Shown here: positions 1 through 7,160 of the stretch, one piece after another
Numbering within the stretch: position 1 is the stretch's first letter
How the letters are laid out: each line of letters begins with the position of its first letter
Source of the DNA: an uncultured Eubacteriales bacterium
Lineage (GTDB): Bacteria; Bacillota; Clostridia; Oscillospirales; Oscillospiraceae
NCBI GenBank assembly: GCA_900543085.1
Contig: UQQF01000041.1
Coordinates: 1-17,704 of the forward strand
Reading direction: 5' to 3'
Length of the DNA stretch: 17,704 nucleotides
The notes under the pieces: model-generated
The model's input: the letters and a program-made list of their open reading frames with translations, nothing else
Told to the model about the DNA's origin: nothing
Databases searched by the model: none
Translations under genes and position numbers: made by a program

Positions 1-587
1 CCCGCCAGAGCGAGCACAAGCGCGCCGCCATGATAGGCCGCGTGTTCCAGGACCCCATGATGGGCACGGCGCCCACCATGACCATTGAGGAGAACCTGGC
101 CCTCGCCGCCCGCCGCGGCCGCCGCCGCACCCTGGCCTGGGGCATCAGGAAAAGCGAGCGCGCCGATTACCGCGACCGACTCGCCAGCCTGGGCCTCGGC
201 CTGGAGAACCGCATGACCACCCGCGCCGGGCTGCTCTCCGGCGGCCAGCGTCAGGCGCTGACGCTGTTAATGGCCTCCCTTGTGAAGCCTCGCCTGCTGC
301 TCCTCGACGAGCACACCGCCGCTCTCGACCCCGGCACCGCCGCGCGCGTCCTCGAGCTCTCCGACCAGATAGTCTCCGAAGGCCGGCTCACCACGCTGAT
401 GGTCACCCACAACATGCGCGACGCCATAGAGCACGGCAACCGTCTCATCATGATGAACGAGGGCAGGATAGTCCTCGACATCTCCGGCGAGGAGAAGCGC
501 CGCCTCACGGTGGACTCCCTGCTGGCCAGGTTCTCCCGCGCCTCCGGTGAGGAGCTGCTCACCGACCGCGTGCTGATAGGCGCATAA
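1..587 (+). CDS. ABC transporter ATP-binding protein, 5'-truncated by window edge
   Basis: The ATPase subunit of an ABC importer, which hydrolyses ATP on the cytoplasmic face to drive uptake. The reading frame is already open at base 3, so the gene starts before the window and the Walker A loop is missing. Visible in order are the Q-loop (VFQDP, bases 42-56), the signature LLSGGQRQ (about 231-254), Walker B with the catalytic Glu (LLLLDEHTAALDP, about 295-333) and the H-loop (VTHN, about 403-414). The spacing and the DPMMGTAPTMTIEENL stretch resemble the COG1101 ATPases that work with TrpX-type binding proteins. A binding protein of that class follows 175 bases downstream, which supports one transporter. 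The permease would lie upstream, outside the window. Substrate unknown; aromatic amino acids are known for some relatives only. Confidence 0.93.
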   Translation, partial: RQSEHKRAAMIGRVFQDPMMGTAPTMTIEENLALAARRGRRRTLAWGIRKSERADYRDRLASLGLGLENRMTTRAGLLSGGQRQALTLLMASLVKPRLLLLDEHTAALDPGTAARVLELSDQIVSEGRLTTLMVTHNMRDAIEHGNRLIMMNEGRIVLDISGEEKRRLTVDSLLARFSRASGEELLTDRVLIGA

Positions 588-621
588 AGCCTGTCCAGGG
601 GACGCTGTGCCCCCGGATTCC

Positions 622-642
622 GGCCTGGGCGGAGCCCGGGCC
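622..642 (+). other. GC-rich hairpin after the ABC ATPase gene
   Basis: GGCCTGGGC (622-630) can pair with GCCCGGGCC (634-642) across a 3-base loop, giving nine pairs with one T-G wobble. No T-run follows, so it is not a canonical terminator. It may stabilise the 3' end of the ATPase message. Confidence 0.4.
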
Positions 643-685
643 GGGTGTCAGGTGAAAGCACCAACACTATAACGAATTGGCAACT

Positions 686-716
686 ATACACCCTCACAGG
701 GTGGGGGTGTATTTTT
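686..716 (+). terminator. Terminator or attenuator between ABC ATPase and binding protein
   Basis: ATACACCC (686-693) and GGGTGTAT (705-712) form a perfect 8-bp stem around an 11-base loop, followed by T712-T716. The hairpin ends 46 bases before the binding-protein start. It either ends the ATPase transcript, or acts as an attenuator that sets binding-protein expression by read-through. A possible -10 (TATAAC, 668-673) lies just upstream with no good -35, so a separate promoter is not clear. Confidence 0.6.
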
Positions 717-762
717 GCGGCCTTTTTCAGGTCAGATACAAGCAAAATTGGAGGAATAAGTA

Positions 763-1743
763 ATGCACAGGAAACTGCTCTCCGCCGCGATTGCGGCCAC
801 GATGACGCTCACTCTAGCCGCCTGCGGCACTTCCCAGGACGACGGCCAGAGCGCCGACAACCCCGATGCCTATATTGTCGGCATCTGCGAGCAGATGGAA
901 CACGTCTCCCTCAGCGAGGCCACCCGGGGCTTTAAAGACGGCCTGGTGGAAATACTCGGCGAGGACAGCGTGGTCTTCCGTGAGCAGAATGCCGGCGGAG
1001 AGCAGGCCAACTGCACGACTATAATTGACGGTTTTGTATCAGACGGCGTGGACCTCATCCTCGCCAACGCCACCTGGCCGCTGCAGGCCGCGGCGAGCGC
1101 CACCAACAGCATTCCGGTGCTCGGTACCAGCGTGACCGACTATGCCACCGCGCTCAACCTTGATAATTTCGACGGTACCATCGGCAGAAACATCTCCGGC
1201 ACCAGCGACCTGGTAGACCTGCAGGCCCAGGCGCAGATCGTGCAGGAGCTCTTCCCTGAGGCGGAAAACGTGGGCCTCCTCTACTGCTCTGGCGAGCCCA
1301 ACAGCGTCTATCAGATTGAGACCGTGCGCGGCTACCTCGAGGACATGGGCTATGCCTGCGAGGTTTACGCCTTCACCGACGTGAACGACCTCGCCAGCGT
1401 CACCCAGGCCGCCTGCGACAGCTCCGACGTCATCTACATCCCCACCGACAACACCGTCGCCGCCAATACCGAGAGCGTGGCCAACGTGGTGCTCGCCGCG
1501 GGCGTCCCCGTCGTGGGCGGTGACCCCGGCATCTGCTCCGGCTGCGGCGTGGCCACCATCGCCACCGACTATTACGAGCTCGGCAAGCTCACCGCCCGGA
1601 TGGCCGCCGAAATCCTCACCGGCGAGGCCGATATCAGCACCATGGCGGTGCAGTACGGACCGATGCAGAAGATCTACAACGCCGCCAACTGCGATACCCT
1701 GAACATAACCGTCCCCGAAGATTACACTCCCGTGGAACAATAA
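763..1743 (+). CDS. ABC transporter substrate-binding lipoprotein (TrpX / ABC_sub_bind type)
   Basis: An extracytoplasmic solute-binding protein anchored to the membrane by a lipid. The first 21 residues are a lipoprotein signal: basic MHRK, a hydrophobic stretch, then lipobox LAAC with the acylated Cys at residue 21. The mature part is a two-lobed periplasmic-binding fold of the TrpX class (PF04392), with landmarks such as IIDGFVSDGVDLILANATWP near residue 90 and ATDYYELGKLTARMAAEIL near 265. The 326-residue length is normal for the family. Start: GGAGGA at 750-755 sits 7 bases before the ATG. It is unusually Cys-rich for an exported protein, with paired Cys in GICSGCG near residue 255. It probably serves the ATPase upstream, although binding-protein genes of this class more often lead their operon. 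Ligand unknown. Confidence 0.9.
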   Translation: MHRKLLSAAIAATMTLTLAACGTSQDDGQSADNPDAYIVGICEQMEHVSLSEATRGFKDGLVEILGEDSVVFREQNAGGEQANCTTIIDGFVSDGVDLILANATWPLQAAASATNSIPVLGTSVTDYATALNLDNFDGTIGRNISGTSDLVDLQAQAQIVQELFPEAENVGLLYCSGEPNSVYQIETVRGYLEDMGYACEVYAFTDVNDLASVTQAACDSSDVIYIPTDNTVAANTESVANVVLAAGVPVVGGDPGICSGCGVATIATDYYELGKLTARMAAEILTGEADISTMAVQYGPMQKIYNAANCDTLNITVPEDYTPVEQ

Positions 1744-1753
1744 ATCACCGCAA

Positions 1754-1790
1754 AAATGCGGGCAGCCAAATGGCCGCCCGCATTTATTAT
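1754..1790 (+). terminator. Terminator after the binding-protein gene
   Basis: AAATGCGGGC (1754-1763) pairs perfectly with GCCCGCATTT (1776-1785), extended inward by AGCC/GGCC with one mismatch, and is followed by a T/A-rich tail. It sits 10 bases after the stop codon. Confidence 0.85.
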
Positions 1791-2041
1791 CGCTACAGCT
1801 ATTTGCCTTCAGAATAAATGGATATAAATAGCGCTGATTACGCTTTGAGCCTATCATGCTTGATTTTGCAATTTCTGTAACTGCCCGGTATACACGTATC
1901 AGATCCAATGTAACGAATCATTATGCGTCACAAATCTAATATAAAACCAATAAATCATAGTATTTAAAAAAGCGGTATTCATTTTACCGGCGGGATGTTT
2001 TATTTTGCATTGCAGTTGTGACACACATTTCACAATTTCTG
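1791..2041. other. AT-rich intergenic region upstream of the dehydratase operon
   Basis: About 250 bases with far lower GC than the neighbouring genes and no credible coding frame. It holds a short inverted repeat CGGTA (1973-1977) / TACCG (1985-1989), the 10-mer CAATTTCTGT twice (1869-1878 and 2033-2042), and the dyad at 2016-2035 listed separately. I see no RNA gene. The second 10-mer copy abuts the -35 box of the operon promoter, so the region is probably regulatory. Confidence 0.5.
2016..2035 (+). promoter_or_regulatory. Putative activator site (TTGTGA-N8-TCACAA dyad)
   Basis: A perfect 6+6 inverted repeat with an 8-base spacer, centred about 50 bases before the predicted transcription start of the dehydratase operon. 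Position and half-sites resemble sites for Crp/Fnr-family activators, but the classical spacer is 6 bases rather than 8, so the regulator family is uncertain. Confidence 0.45.
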
Positions 2042-2070
2042 TTGACTATGTAGGTGCAGCGTAGTATAAT
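2042..2070 (+). promoter_or_regulatory. Sigma-A type promoter of the dehydratase operon
   Basis: TTGACT (2042-2047), a 17-base spacer and a perfect TATAAT (2065-2070). Transcription should start near 2077, giving a leader of about 150 bases before the first gene. Confidence 0.85.
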
Positions 2071-2076
2071 ACTTAC

Positions 2077-2228
2077 AAGAAGTTTGTCAGTAAAACCGCA
2101 GACCAGAATTTCACCCCGGTGGGGCAGCGTTTCAGAGAATATGGCTGGCGCTCGCTCGCCGGGCTTTTTTGCTATCGGGGGCAAAATTGGTCTGACCAGA
2201 ATCTGATTGAACACGAGGGGGGTAAAAC
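2077..2228 (+). promoter_or_regulatory. Long 5' leader with internal terminator-like hairpin (candidate attenuator)
   Basis: The untranslated leader of the dehydratase operon. A small hairpin CCCC-GGT-GGGG lies at 2114-2124. GCTGGCG (2144-2150) pairs with CGCCGGGC (2157-2164) with one bulged base, followed by six T (2165-2170), a terminator-like structure well before the coding region. The 9-mer GACCAGAAT occurs at 2101-2109 and again at 2194-2202. TGGTC (2188-2192) could pair with the first copy, so alternative folds are possible. I could not match it to a known riboswitch class. Regulation by attenuation is inferred from the layout. Confidence 0.5.
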
Positions 2229-3455
2229 TTGCGAGACTTAAAGCACATGATCGAGTTTGAAGAGCTGCTGCGCGCAGCGAACAACGACCTGGTCAAGCGC
2301 GCCTGTGCCGACGGGCGGCTGGCGCTGGCGTATAACTGCTCGCACGTGCCGGAGGTGCTGCTGGACGTGGACGGCTGCTTCGGCGTGAGGCTGCGCGCTC
2401 CGGGCTGCTTCAGCCCGGACATGGCCACGTATTACATGACCAACCGCTCATGTCCGTACTCCAAGAGCATACTCGAGAGGGCGTTTGAAGGCGGGTACAA
2501 CTTCATCTCGGCGCTCCTGGGGCAGGAGTGCTGCACGACCATGAACCGCATGGAGCAGTACTTTGACTACTGCGAGCTGATACCCAACGAGAAGTTCTTC
2601 GTCTCCTGCCTGGATATGCCCATCAACCGCAGCGAGTGGCACGAGGGCTACTATGAGCGGCAGCTCAGGCAGAAGGTCATCGAGCCGCTCGAGCGCGTCT
2701 ACGGCGTGGATTTCTCGGATGAGAAGCTCATGGCGGCGATAGAGCGGCACAACGAGGTCTGCCGCATCATAACCGAGATGGGCGAGCTGAGGAAGGCGGA
2801 GAACCCGGTACTGACCGGCTATGAGTTCCACGTCATCCAGCTGTGTACGCTGACCTGTCCCAAGGACCTGCTGCTGCCCATGCTGCGCGAGACGCTCGAG
2901 GAGCTGAAGCACCGCGAGCCGGAGCCGAAACCGGCGTATCGCGCCCGCGTCATGGTGGTGGGCAGCGAGATAGACGACCCCGAGTTCACCAAGATGCTGG
3001 AGATGTGCGGAGCCTATGTCTGCGCCGACCGCTACTGCTTCGGCTCCATGCCGGGGCGCGAGGGCATCGCCGTAGGGGAGGGGGAGACGCCGCTGCACGC
3101 CATCGCGCGCTATTACCTGTGGAACAACCACTGTCCGCGCGCGATGGGGCCTCAGGCGCTCAAGGAGCGCAAGCGCTACGTCTACGACAAAGCCCGCGAG
3201 TACGGCGCGGAGGGCGTGATCGTGGAGAGCATGAAGTTCTGCGAGTACTGGGGCTATGAGCGCGCGCAGGACGCCATCTGGCTCACCGAGGGCTACGAGG
3301 TGCCGGGCACTCTGCCCGTGTGCCAGATCGAGAGGGACTATACCACAGCCGCCGCCGGACAGCTCCGCACGCGGTTCCAGGCCTTTGTGGAGTCGCTGGA
3401 GATAAAGCGCATACAGGGCGCCATAGATAACAGGGAGGAGGTGCCCGCGATATGA
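2229..3455 (+). CDS. 2-hydroxyacyl-CoA dehydratase-family protein, shorter subunit (HgdB/FldB-like)
   Basis: A 408-residue member of the 2-hydroxyacyl-CoA dehydratase / benzoyl-CoA reductase family (PF06050). Known members carry a [4Fe-4S] cluster per subunit and remove water from 2-hydroxyacyl-CoA by a ketyl-radical route, after ATP-driven electron injection by a separate activator. Visible family features are a CPYSKS motif with a likely cluster Cys at residue 75, Cys 101/102, a Rossmann-like start VMVVGSEIDD near 241, HCPR with Cys 302, and the characteristic KFCEYWGYE with Cys 338. Start: the TTG at 2229 is chosen because a strong GAGGGGGG lies just upstream; the internal ATG at 2247 has no ribosome site. 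Its stop overlaps the next start by 4 bases (ATGA), so the two proteins are probably made in equal amounts. Substrate cannot be read from sequence. Confidence 0.87.
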   Translation: MRDLKHMIEFEELLRAANNDLVKRACADGRLALAYNCSHVPEVLLDVDGCFGVRLRAPGCFSPDMATYYMTNRSCPYSKSILERAFEGGYNFISALLGQECCTTMNRMEQYFDYCELIPNEKFFVSCLDMPINRSEWHEGYYERQLRQKVIEPLERVYGVDFSDEKLMAAIERHNEVCRIITEMGELRKAENPVLTGYEFHVIQLCTLTCPKDLLLPMLRETLEELKHREPEPKPAYRARVMVVGSEIDDPEFTKMLEMCGAYVCADRYCFGSMPGREGIAVGEGETPLHAIARYYLWNNHCPRAMGPQALKERKRYVYDKAREYGAEGVIVESMKFCEYWGYERAQDAIWLTEGYEVPGTLPVCQIERDYTTAAAGQLRTRFQAFVESLEIKRIQGAIDNREEVPAI

Positions 3456-5056
3456 AAAAGCGCCCCTTCAAGGAGAGGTACCCGACGCTCAGGAGCTTTC
3501 TGAAGGGCGACGGGAAGTGCAAGTACATAGGCGACCGGTACATAGAGGGCACGAATATCTACGACAGGCGCGAGTGGCGCGGCGTGGCGGACACGGCCTA
3601 TGACTTCGGCTGGTGGCTGCTGACCTGGGTCAAGATGGGCGCCTTCGTGGCCAAGAACCCCGTGCGCATCGCGCGTGCGTTCTGGCGCTACCGCTGGCTC
3701 AGCTCCTACCTCGTCGCGCCGCACATGGTGGACAAGTGGATAGCCGGCGACCGCGGACTGATGCTGCGCTGCGACAGGCACGCCCTCAACGCCATGATCT
3801 CCGACTCGGTAGACATACTCTGGACCATGCTCCGCGCCGACCGCAAGCTGGGCGAGACCAAGTGGACGGAGAAGACGATAGCCTTCGACTACACGCTGCC
3901 GAGGCACATAATGATGGGCTTCCCCGGCTATTACAGCGTGAACATAAACCAGCAGTGCGCGTTCATGCTGCCGCTGATGATAAAGCAGATGGGCGCGTAT
4001 TACATCGACCAGAGCGTGAGCGTGGGCATACCGCAGGACATGTGCACCCTGCCGCTGACCGAGGTCGGCGTGGCGGTCGAGCACGAGTACCCCGACATCG
4101 GCAACTGCTGGCTGTGCACCAACAACCCCTGCGACGCCAACATGATGGACAACGCCGTCATGTACCGCGAGCTGTCGGGCAACGGGCGCAAGGCCGTCCA
4201 CGCCTTTGTCACGCCGCTGATGTACGACGACCCCACGACCAAGGAGCTGGCCGTGCACGAGGTGTACTCGGCCATCGGCTTCCTGGAAAAGCAGCTGGGC
4301 GAGAAGTTCAACTGGGACGCCTTCGCCCAGGGGCTGGAGCGCGTGAACCAGGTGACGCGCGAGGAGCTGGAGCGCTGGGACATCTACGCAACCACGAACA
4401 CGATAGGCATGAACGGCGTGTGCCAGGGCTTCTTCCGCATCTACTTCTACCAGCAGAGCGCCAACAAGTACTTCGACCGGGAGAGCGCGAAAATACTCAA
4501 GCTTTTCTACAAGGGCGTGAAGCACGGCGTGAACACCGTCCCGTATGGCCGCCACCGCGCGGTCATGTGGAGCTGCGGCTCCACCTACAACTGTCAGGTG
4601 GCCGCATGGCTGTACAACTGCTGGGGCATAGTGCCGGTCATAAACATGGACTCGCTCACCGGCCACAACCTGGTCGACACCTCCGACCGCGACACCATGA
4701 TGAGCGACGTGGCCGACTGGTACTGCCGCACGCCCATGCGCACCCACACCGTGGGCGGCAACCGGCACATCCTCCAGGTGTTCGAGACCGCGCGCAAGTT
4801 CAACTGCGACATGATAGTCATGTACGACGACATCGGCTGCAAGGGCATGGCGGGCTGCCAGGGTCTGATAGAGGAGGAGTTCCGCCGCCACAGCGACGAG
4901 TTCCACATCTGCTGGCTGCCCCACGCGCTCATGGACTACCGCACGGTGCCGCCGGCGGAAGCCCGCAAGGCGATAAACGACTACATGCGCACCGTCCTGG
5001 GCGAGGAGCCGCTTGACCCCACGCTTGAGGTCTTCGACGACGACGCAGGCTGGTAA
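3452..5056 (+). CDS. 2-hydroxyacyl-CoA dehydratase-family protein, larger subunit
   Basis: A 534-residue protein that I read as the partner subunit. It is longer than typical HgdA/FldC subunits (about 370-480 residues). Cys-rich blocks sit where the family places cluster ligands and active-site loops: QDMCTLPL near residue 195, NCWLCTNNPCDAN near 220-232, WSCGSTYNC near 370-380, and DDIGCKGMAGCQG near 462-474. This last block corresponds to the late conserved Cys loop of the family. The start overlaps the stop of the shorter subunit, and the next gene follows 10 bases later, so it is mid-operon. The activator ATPase (HgdC/FldI type) that classical enzymes need is not in this window. It could therefore use an activator encoded elsewhere, or belong to the less-studied activator-dependent relatives such as double-cubane cluster proteins. 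Confidence 0.82.
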   Translation: MKKRPFKERYPTLRSFLKGDGKCKYIGDRYIEGTNIYDRREWRGVADTAYDFGWWLLTWVKMGAFVAKNPVRIARAFWRYRWLSSYLVAPHMVDKWIAGDRGLMLRCDRHALNAMISDSVDILWTMLRADRKLGETKWTEKTIAFDYTLPRHIMMGFPGYYSVNINQQCAFMLPLMIKQMGAYYIDQSVSVGIPQDMCTLPLTEVGVAVEHEYPDIGNCWLCTNNPCDANMMDNAVMYRELSGNGRKAVHAFVTPLMYDDPTTKELAVHEVYSAIGFLEKQLGEKFNWDAFAQGLERVNQVTREELERWDIYATTNTIGMNGVCQGFFRIYFYQQSANKYFDRESAKILKLFYKGVKHGVNTVPYGRHRAVMWSCGSTYNCQVAAWLYNCWGIVPVINMDSLTGHNLVDTSDRDTMMSDVADWYCRTPMRTHTVGGNRHILQVFETARKFNCDMIVMYDDIGCKGMAGCQGLIEEEFRRHSDEFHICWLPHALMDYRTVPPAEARKAINDYMRTVLGEEPLDPTLEVFDDDAGW

Positions 5057-5066
5057 GGAGGTAAAA

Positions 5067-5225
5067 ATGAAGGTGTTCTGGAAGCTGTTTGCCGGCCTGC
5101 TCGGCCTGACCGGCGGACTCTTTGCCGTGTACTACTACAACCTGGACATGAAGCTCATGTACCGCGCCGTCATACCGCTGCTCAACAAGCACTACGATGC
5201 GCGCAAGATAGACCACGAGATTTAG
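5067..5225 (+). CDS. 52-residue single-pass membrane mini-protein
   Basis: Not recognised as a named family. It has a short basic N-terminus (MKVFWK), one hydrophobic segment of about 17-20 residues (about 6-24), then a polar basic tail ending KIDHEI, so it looks like a one-helix membrane protein. The start is fixed by GGAGG at 5057-5061, five bases before the ATG at 5067; an in-frame ATG at 5013 lies inside the dehydratase gene and has no such site. It follows the larger subunit by 10 bases and precedes the zinc-ribbon gene by 9, so it belongs to the operon. It may tether the dehydratase to the membrane or assist its maturation; this is speculation from position. Confidence 0.75.
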   Translation: MKVFWKLFAGLLGLTGGLFAVYYYNLDMKLMYRAVIPLLNKHYDARKIDHEI

Positions 5226-5234
5226 GAGGCGGCT

Positions 5235-5495
5235 ATGGTCAATGCTAATATCGTTCCGCGCGCGCTGAGCCATGCAGAGCGCGAGGCGAGGCAGCGCGGA
5301 GAATACGACAGTTTTGCAAATTACCTGGTCTATTGCCCGCGCTGCGGCCACATGGCCAAGACCAACATGTACGTCATGCGCGCCGAGGCGTATATAGACG
5401 AGCTGGGAGACACTCCGTGCCCCAAGTGCGGAGCCACCAGGGTCTGGACGCTGGGCTATCCCGCAAACTCCAAGACGGGCTTCGTGAAATTCTGA
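5235..5495 (+). CDS. Small zinc-ribbon protein
   Basis: An 86-residue soluble protein whose core is a pair of Cys knuckles, CPRCG near residues 34-38 and CPKCG near 58-62. They are separated by about 20 residues, the layout of a zinc ribbon or rubredoxin-like metal site. No enzymatic motif is visible. AGGAGG (5224-5229) overlaps the stop of the mini-protein and sits five bases before the ATG. As the last gene of the dehydratase operon, followed at once by a terminator, it could be an electron-transfer or assembly partner. Sequence alone does not distinguish zinc from iron binding. Confidence 0.75.
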   Translation: MVNANIVPRALSHAEREARQRGEYDSFANYLVYCPRCGHMAKTNMYVMRAEAYIDELGDTPCPKCGATRVWTLGYPANSKTGFVKF

Positions 5496-5496
5496 C

Positions 5497-5550
5497 GGCC
5501 GCCGCGGCGGCCGGAAAAGGGAGGGCAGCCGGCTCACGCCGGCTGCCTTT
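5497..5550 (+). terminator. Terminator of the dehydratase operon
   Basis: GGCAGCCGGC (5524-5533), loop TCAC and GCCGGCTGCC (5538-5547) form a perfect 10-bp stem followed by TTT. A second perfect GC palindrome, GGCCGCCGCGGCGGCC, lies just before it at 5497-5512, directly after the stop codon. Confidence 0.85.
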
Positions 5551-5559
5551 GCGCGCCGC

Positions 5560-5588
5560 TTGACACGGCGGGTCTGATAGGCTATAAT
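5560..5588 (+). promoter_or_regulatory. Consensus sigma-A promoter of the MATE gene
   Basis: TTGACA (5560-5565), 17-base spacer, TATAAT (5583-5588): both boxes match the consensus exactly. Transcription should start near 5595, leaving a leader of about 140 bases. Confidence 0.92.
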
Positions 5589-5619
5589 GCTCACGCCTGC
5601 GGTCAATGGCGGGCAAAAG

Positions 5620-5720
5620 CTTGATATAGTTCACCGGAGGGCTGTGTATCGCAATACACACGGCCGGAAAAGGTGACGGGTGCGCCCGGTTATGATATAT
5701 AGCCGGACGCATATTTTTTT
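5620..5720 (+). promoter_or_regulatory. Structured leader with terminator; candidate guanidine-IV (mepA) riboswitch
   Basis: An aptamer-like fold precedes a strong terminator. An outer stem TCACC (5631-5635) / GGTGA (5672-5676) encloses GGC (5640-5642) / GCC (5663-5665) and a 7-bp hairpin TGTGTAT / ATACACA (5643-5660). The terminator is GTGCG (5680-5684) / CGCAT (5708-5712) stacked on CCGGTTAT (5686-5693) / ATAGCCGG (5699-5706), followed by seven T. Alternative pairings would break it: CGGG (5677-5680) with CCCG (5685-5688), or ACCGG (5633-5637) with CCGGT (5686-5690). Guanidine-IV riboswitches are known as terminator-controlling ON switches ahead of MATE genes in Clostridia, which fits the context. 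The class call rests on context and architecture, not on a covariance-model match. Confidence 0.6.
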
Positions 5721-5737
5721 ACCCTCGCGGAGAAGAA

Positions 5738-7126
5738 TTGGAAAGTGATGGTGTTATGGACAGCAATTCAACCAGGCTATTTGCAAGGACGCCGCCGGTA
5801 AAACTGTTCTTCCTGGCGTCGCTGCCCGGCGCGGTGAGCATGCTCGCCTCGGCGCTGTATCAGATGCTCGACGGAGTCTTTGTAGGCCAGTACCTGGGCG
5901 ACACGGCCTTTGCCGCGCTAAACCTGGCGATGCCGTTCGTGATAATCAACTTTGCCCTGGCCGACCTCATCGGCGTCGGCTCGTCGGTGCCCATATCCGT
6001 CAACCTCGGCCGGGGGCTGAAGCGCGAGGCGGACAACATCTTCACCTGCGCCGTGATAATGATAATCGTCGCCGGCACGGCGGTAGGCGCGCTGCTGTAC
6101 GCGCTGGCTCCGGCGCTGATGTCGCTGATGGGCGCGGAGGGCGAGTTCGCTCTCTTTGCCGCGCAGTATCTGCGCGTGTACGCCCTCTGCTCGCCGCTGA
6201 CGACCATAATATTTGCCGTGGACAACTACCTGCGCATCTGCGGATACATCCGCGGCAGCATGTGGCTGAACATACTCATGAGCGTGCTGAGCGCGGTGCT
6301 GGAGTTCATCTTCCTCGGCGTGCTGGACTTCGGCATCTGGGGCGCGGCGCTGGCCACGTGCACGGGTATGCTCGTCTGCGTGCTGATAGCCTTTGTGCCG
6401 TTCCTGCGCAGGAAGGCGCTGCTGCGCTTTACACGCCCGCGCTTTTCGCCGGCCATGATAAAGCAGATAGTCTCCTGCGGCAGCCCGAACTTCCTGAACA
6501 ACATCGCCGGGCGCATCACCAGCATCGTCATGAACGCCATACTCGTGCGCCTGGGCGGCGAGACGGCGGTGAGCGTCTACGGCATACTCATGTTCGCCGA
6601 AGGCTTTATCCAGCCGCTGCTCTACGGCATGTGCGACTCGCTGCAGCCCGCCGTGGGCTACAACTGGGGCGCGCGGCAGTTCTCGCGCGTGCGCGCCATC
6701 GAGCGCTGCTGCTTCACGGCCAGCGGCATAGTCTCCCTGGCCTCCGCCGCGCTCGTGGCGCTGATACCGGAGCTGATCACGCGCCTGTTTGTCGCGAATC
6801 CCACGCCCGAGGTCATGGAGATGAGCGTCGGCGCGCTGAGCGTGTTCTCGCTCACGTACATCACCCGCTGGTTCTCCTTCGCCACGCAGAGCTATATGCT
6901 GGCCGTGGAAAAGCCGCTGAGCGCCTCGCTCATCTCCGTGTCGACCGCGCTCGTGTTCCCCATGCTCCTCGTAGCCGCGCTCTGGCCGCTCGGCCTGACC
7001 GGCATCTGGCTGAACTTCCCCGGAACCAGCCTGCTGGCCGGAGTCATGGCCTTCGTCATCCTCAGGCGCGAGCGCGCGTCCCTCAACCGCCCGGACGAGG
7101 ACATCCCCGAGCTTGCGGAGGGCTGA
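5738..7126 (+). CDS. MATE family efflux transporter (MepA-like)
   Basis: A multidrug and toxic compound extrusion transporter, an integral membrane antiporter that exports small, usually cationic compounds using a Na+ or H+ gradient. The 462-residue protein has about twelve hydrophobic segments in two similar halves. The N-terminal half carries the family pattern PGAVSMLASALYQMLDGVFVG (about residues 30-50), and the second half has the related LNNIAGRITSIVMNAILV. Length is normal for MepA-type MATE proteins. Two starts are possible: TTG at 5738, with GGAG five bases upstream, or ATG at 5756, with a weaker site; they differ by six residues. It is alone behind a consensus promoter and a riboswitch-like leader. 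If that leader is guanidine-IV, guanidine or a guanidinium compound would be the inducing ligand and possible substrate. Confidence 0.92.
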   Translation: MESDGVMDSNSTRLFARTPPVKLFFLASLPGAVSMLASALYQMLDGVFVGQYLGDTAFAALNLAMPFVIINFALADLIGVGSSVPISVNLGRGLKREADNIFTCAVIMIIVAGTAVGALLYALAPALMSLMGAEGEFALFAAQYLRVYALCSPLTTIIFAVDNYLRICGYIRGSMWLNILMSVLSAVLEFIFLGVLDFGIWGAALATCTGMLVCVLIAFVPFLRRKALLRFTRPRFSPAMIKQIVSCGSPNFLNNIAGRITSIVMNAILVRLGGETAVSVYGILMFAEGFIQPLLYGMCDSLQPAVGYNWGARQFSRVRAIERCCFTASGIVSLASAALVALIPELITRLFVANPTPEVMEMSVGALSVFSLTYITRWFSFATQSYMLAVEKPLSASLISVSTALVFPMLLVAALWPLGLTGIWLNFPGTSLLAGVMAFVILRRERASLNRPDEDIPELAEG

Positions 7127-7160
7127 GGCAGAGAGCAGTTCGTTAAAAACCTATCTACCA

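Noticed and set aside
2101..2170. T-box element before the dehydratase operon (GGTGGGGCAGCG resembles the T-box core)
   Set aside because: Only 9 of 12 core positions agree, the NACC part is missing, and the leader is too short for a Stem I with a specifier loop.
3338..4924. A 528-codon open frame on the minus strand inside the larger dehydratase subunit
   Set aside because: His/Val/Ala-rich shadow translation with no recognisable domain; the plus-strand gene has a ribosome site and family motifs.
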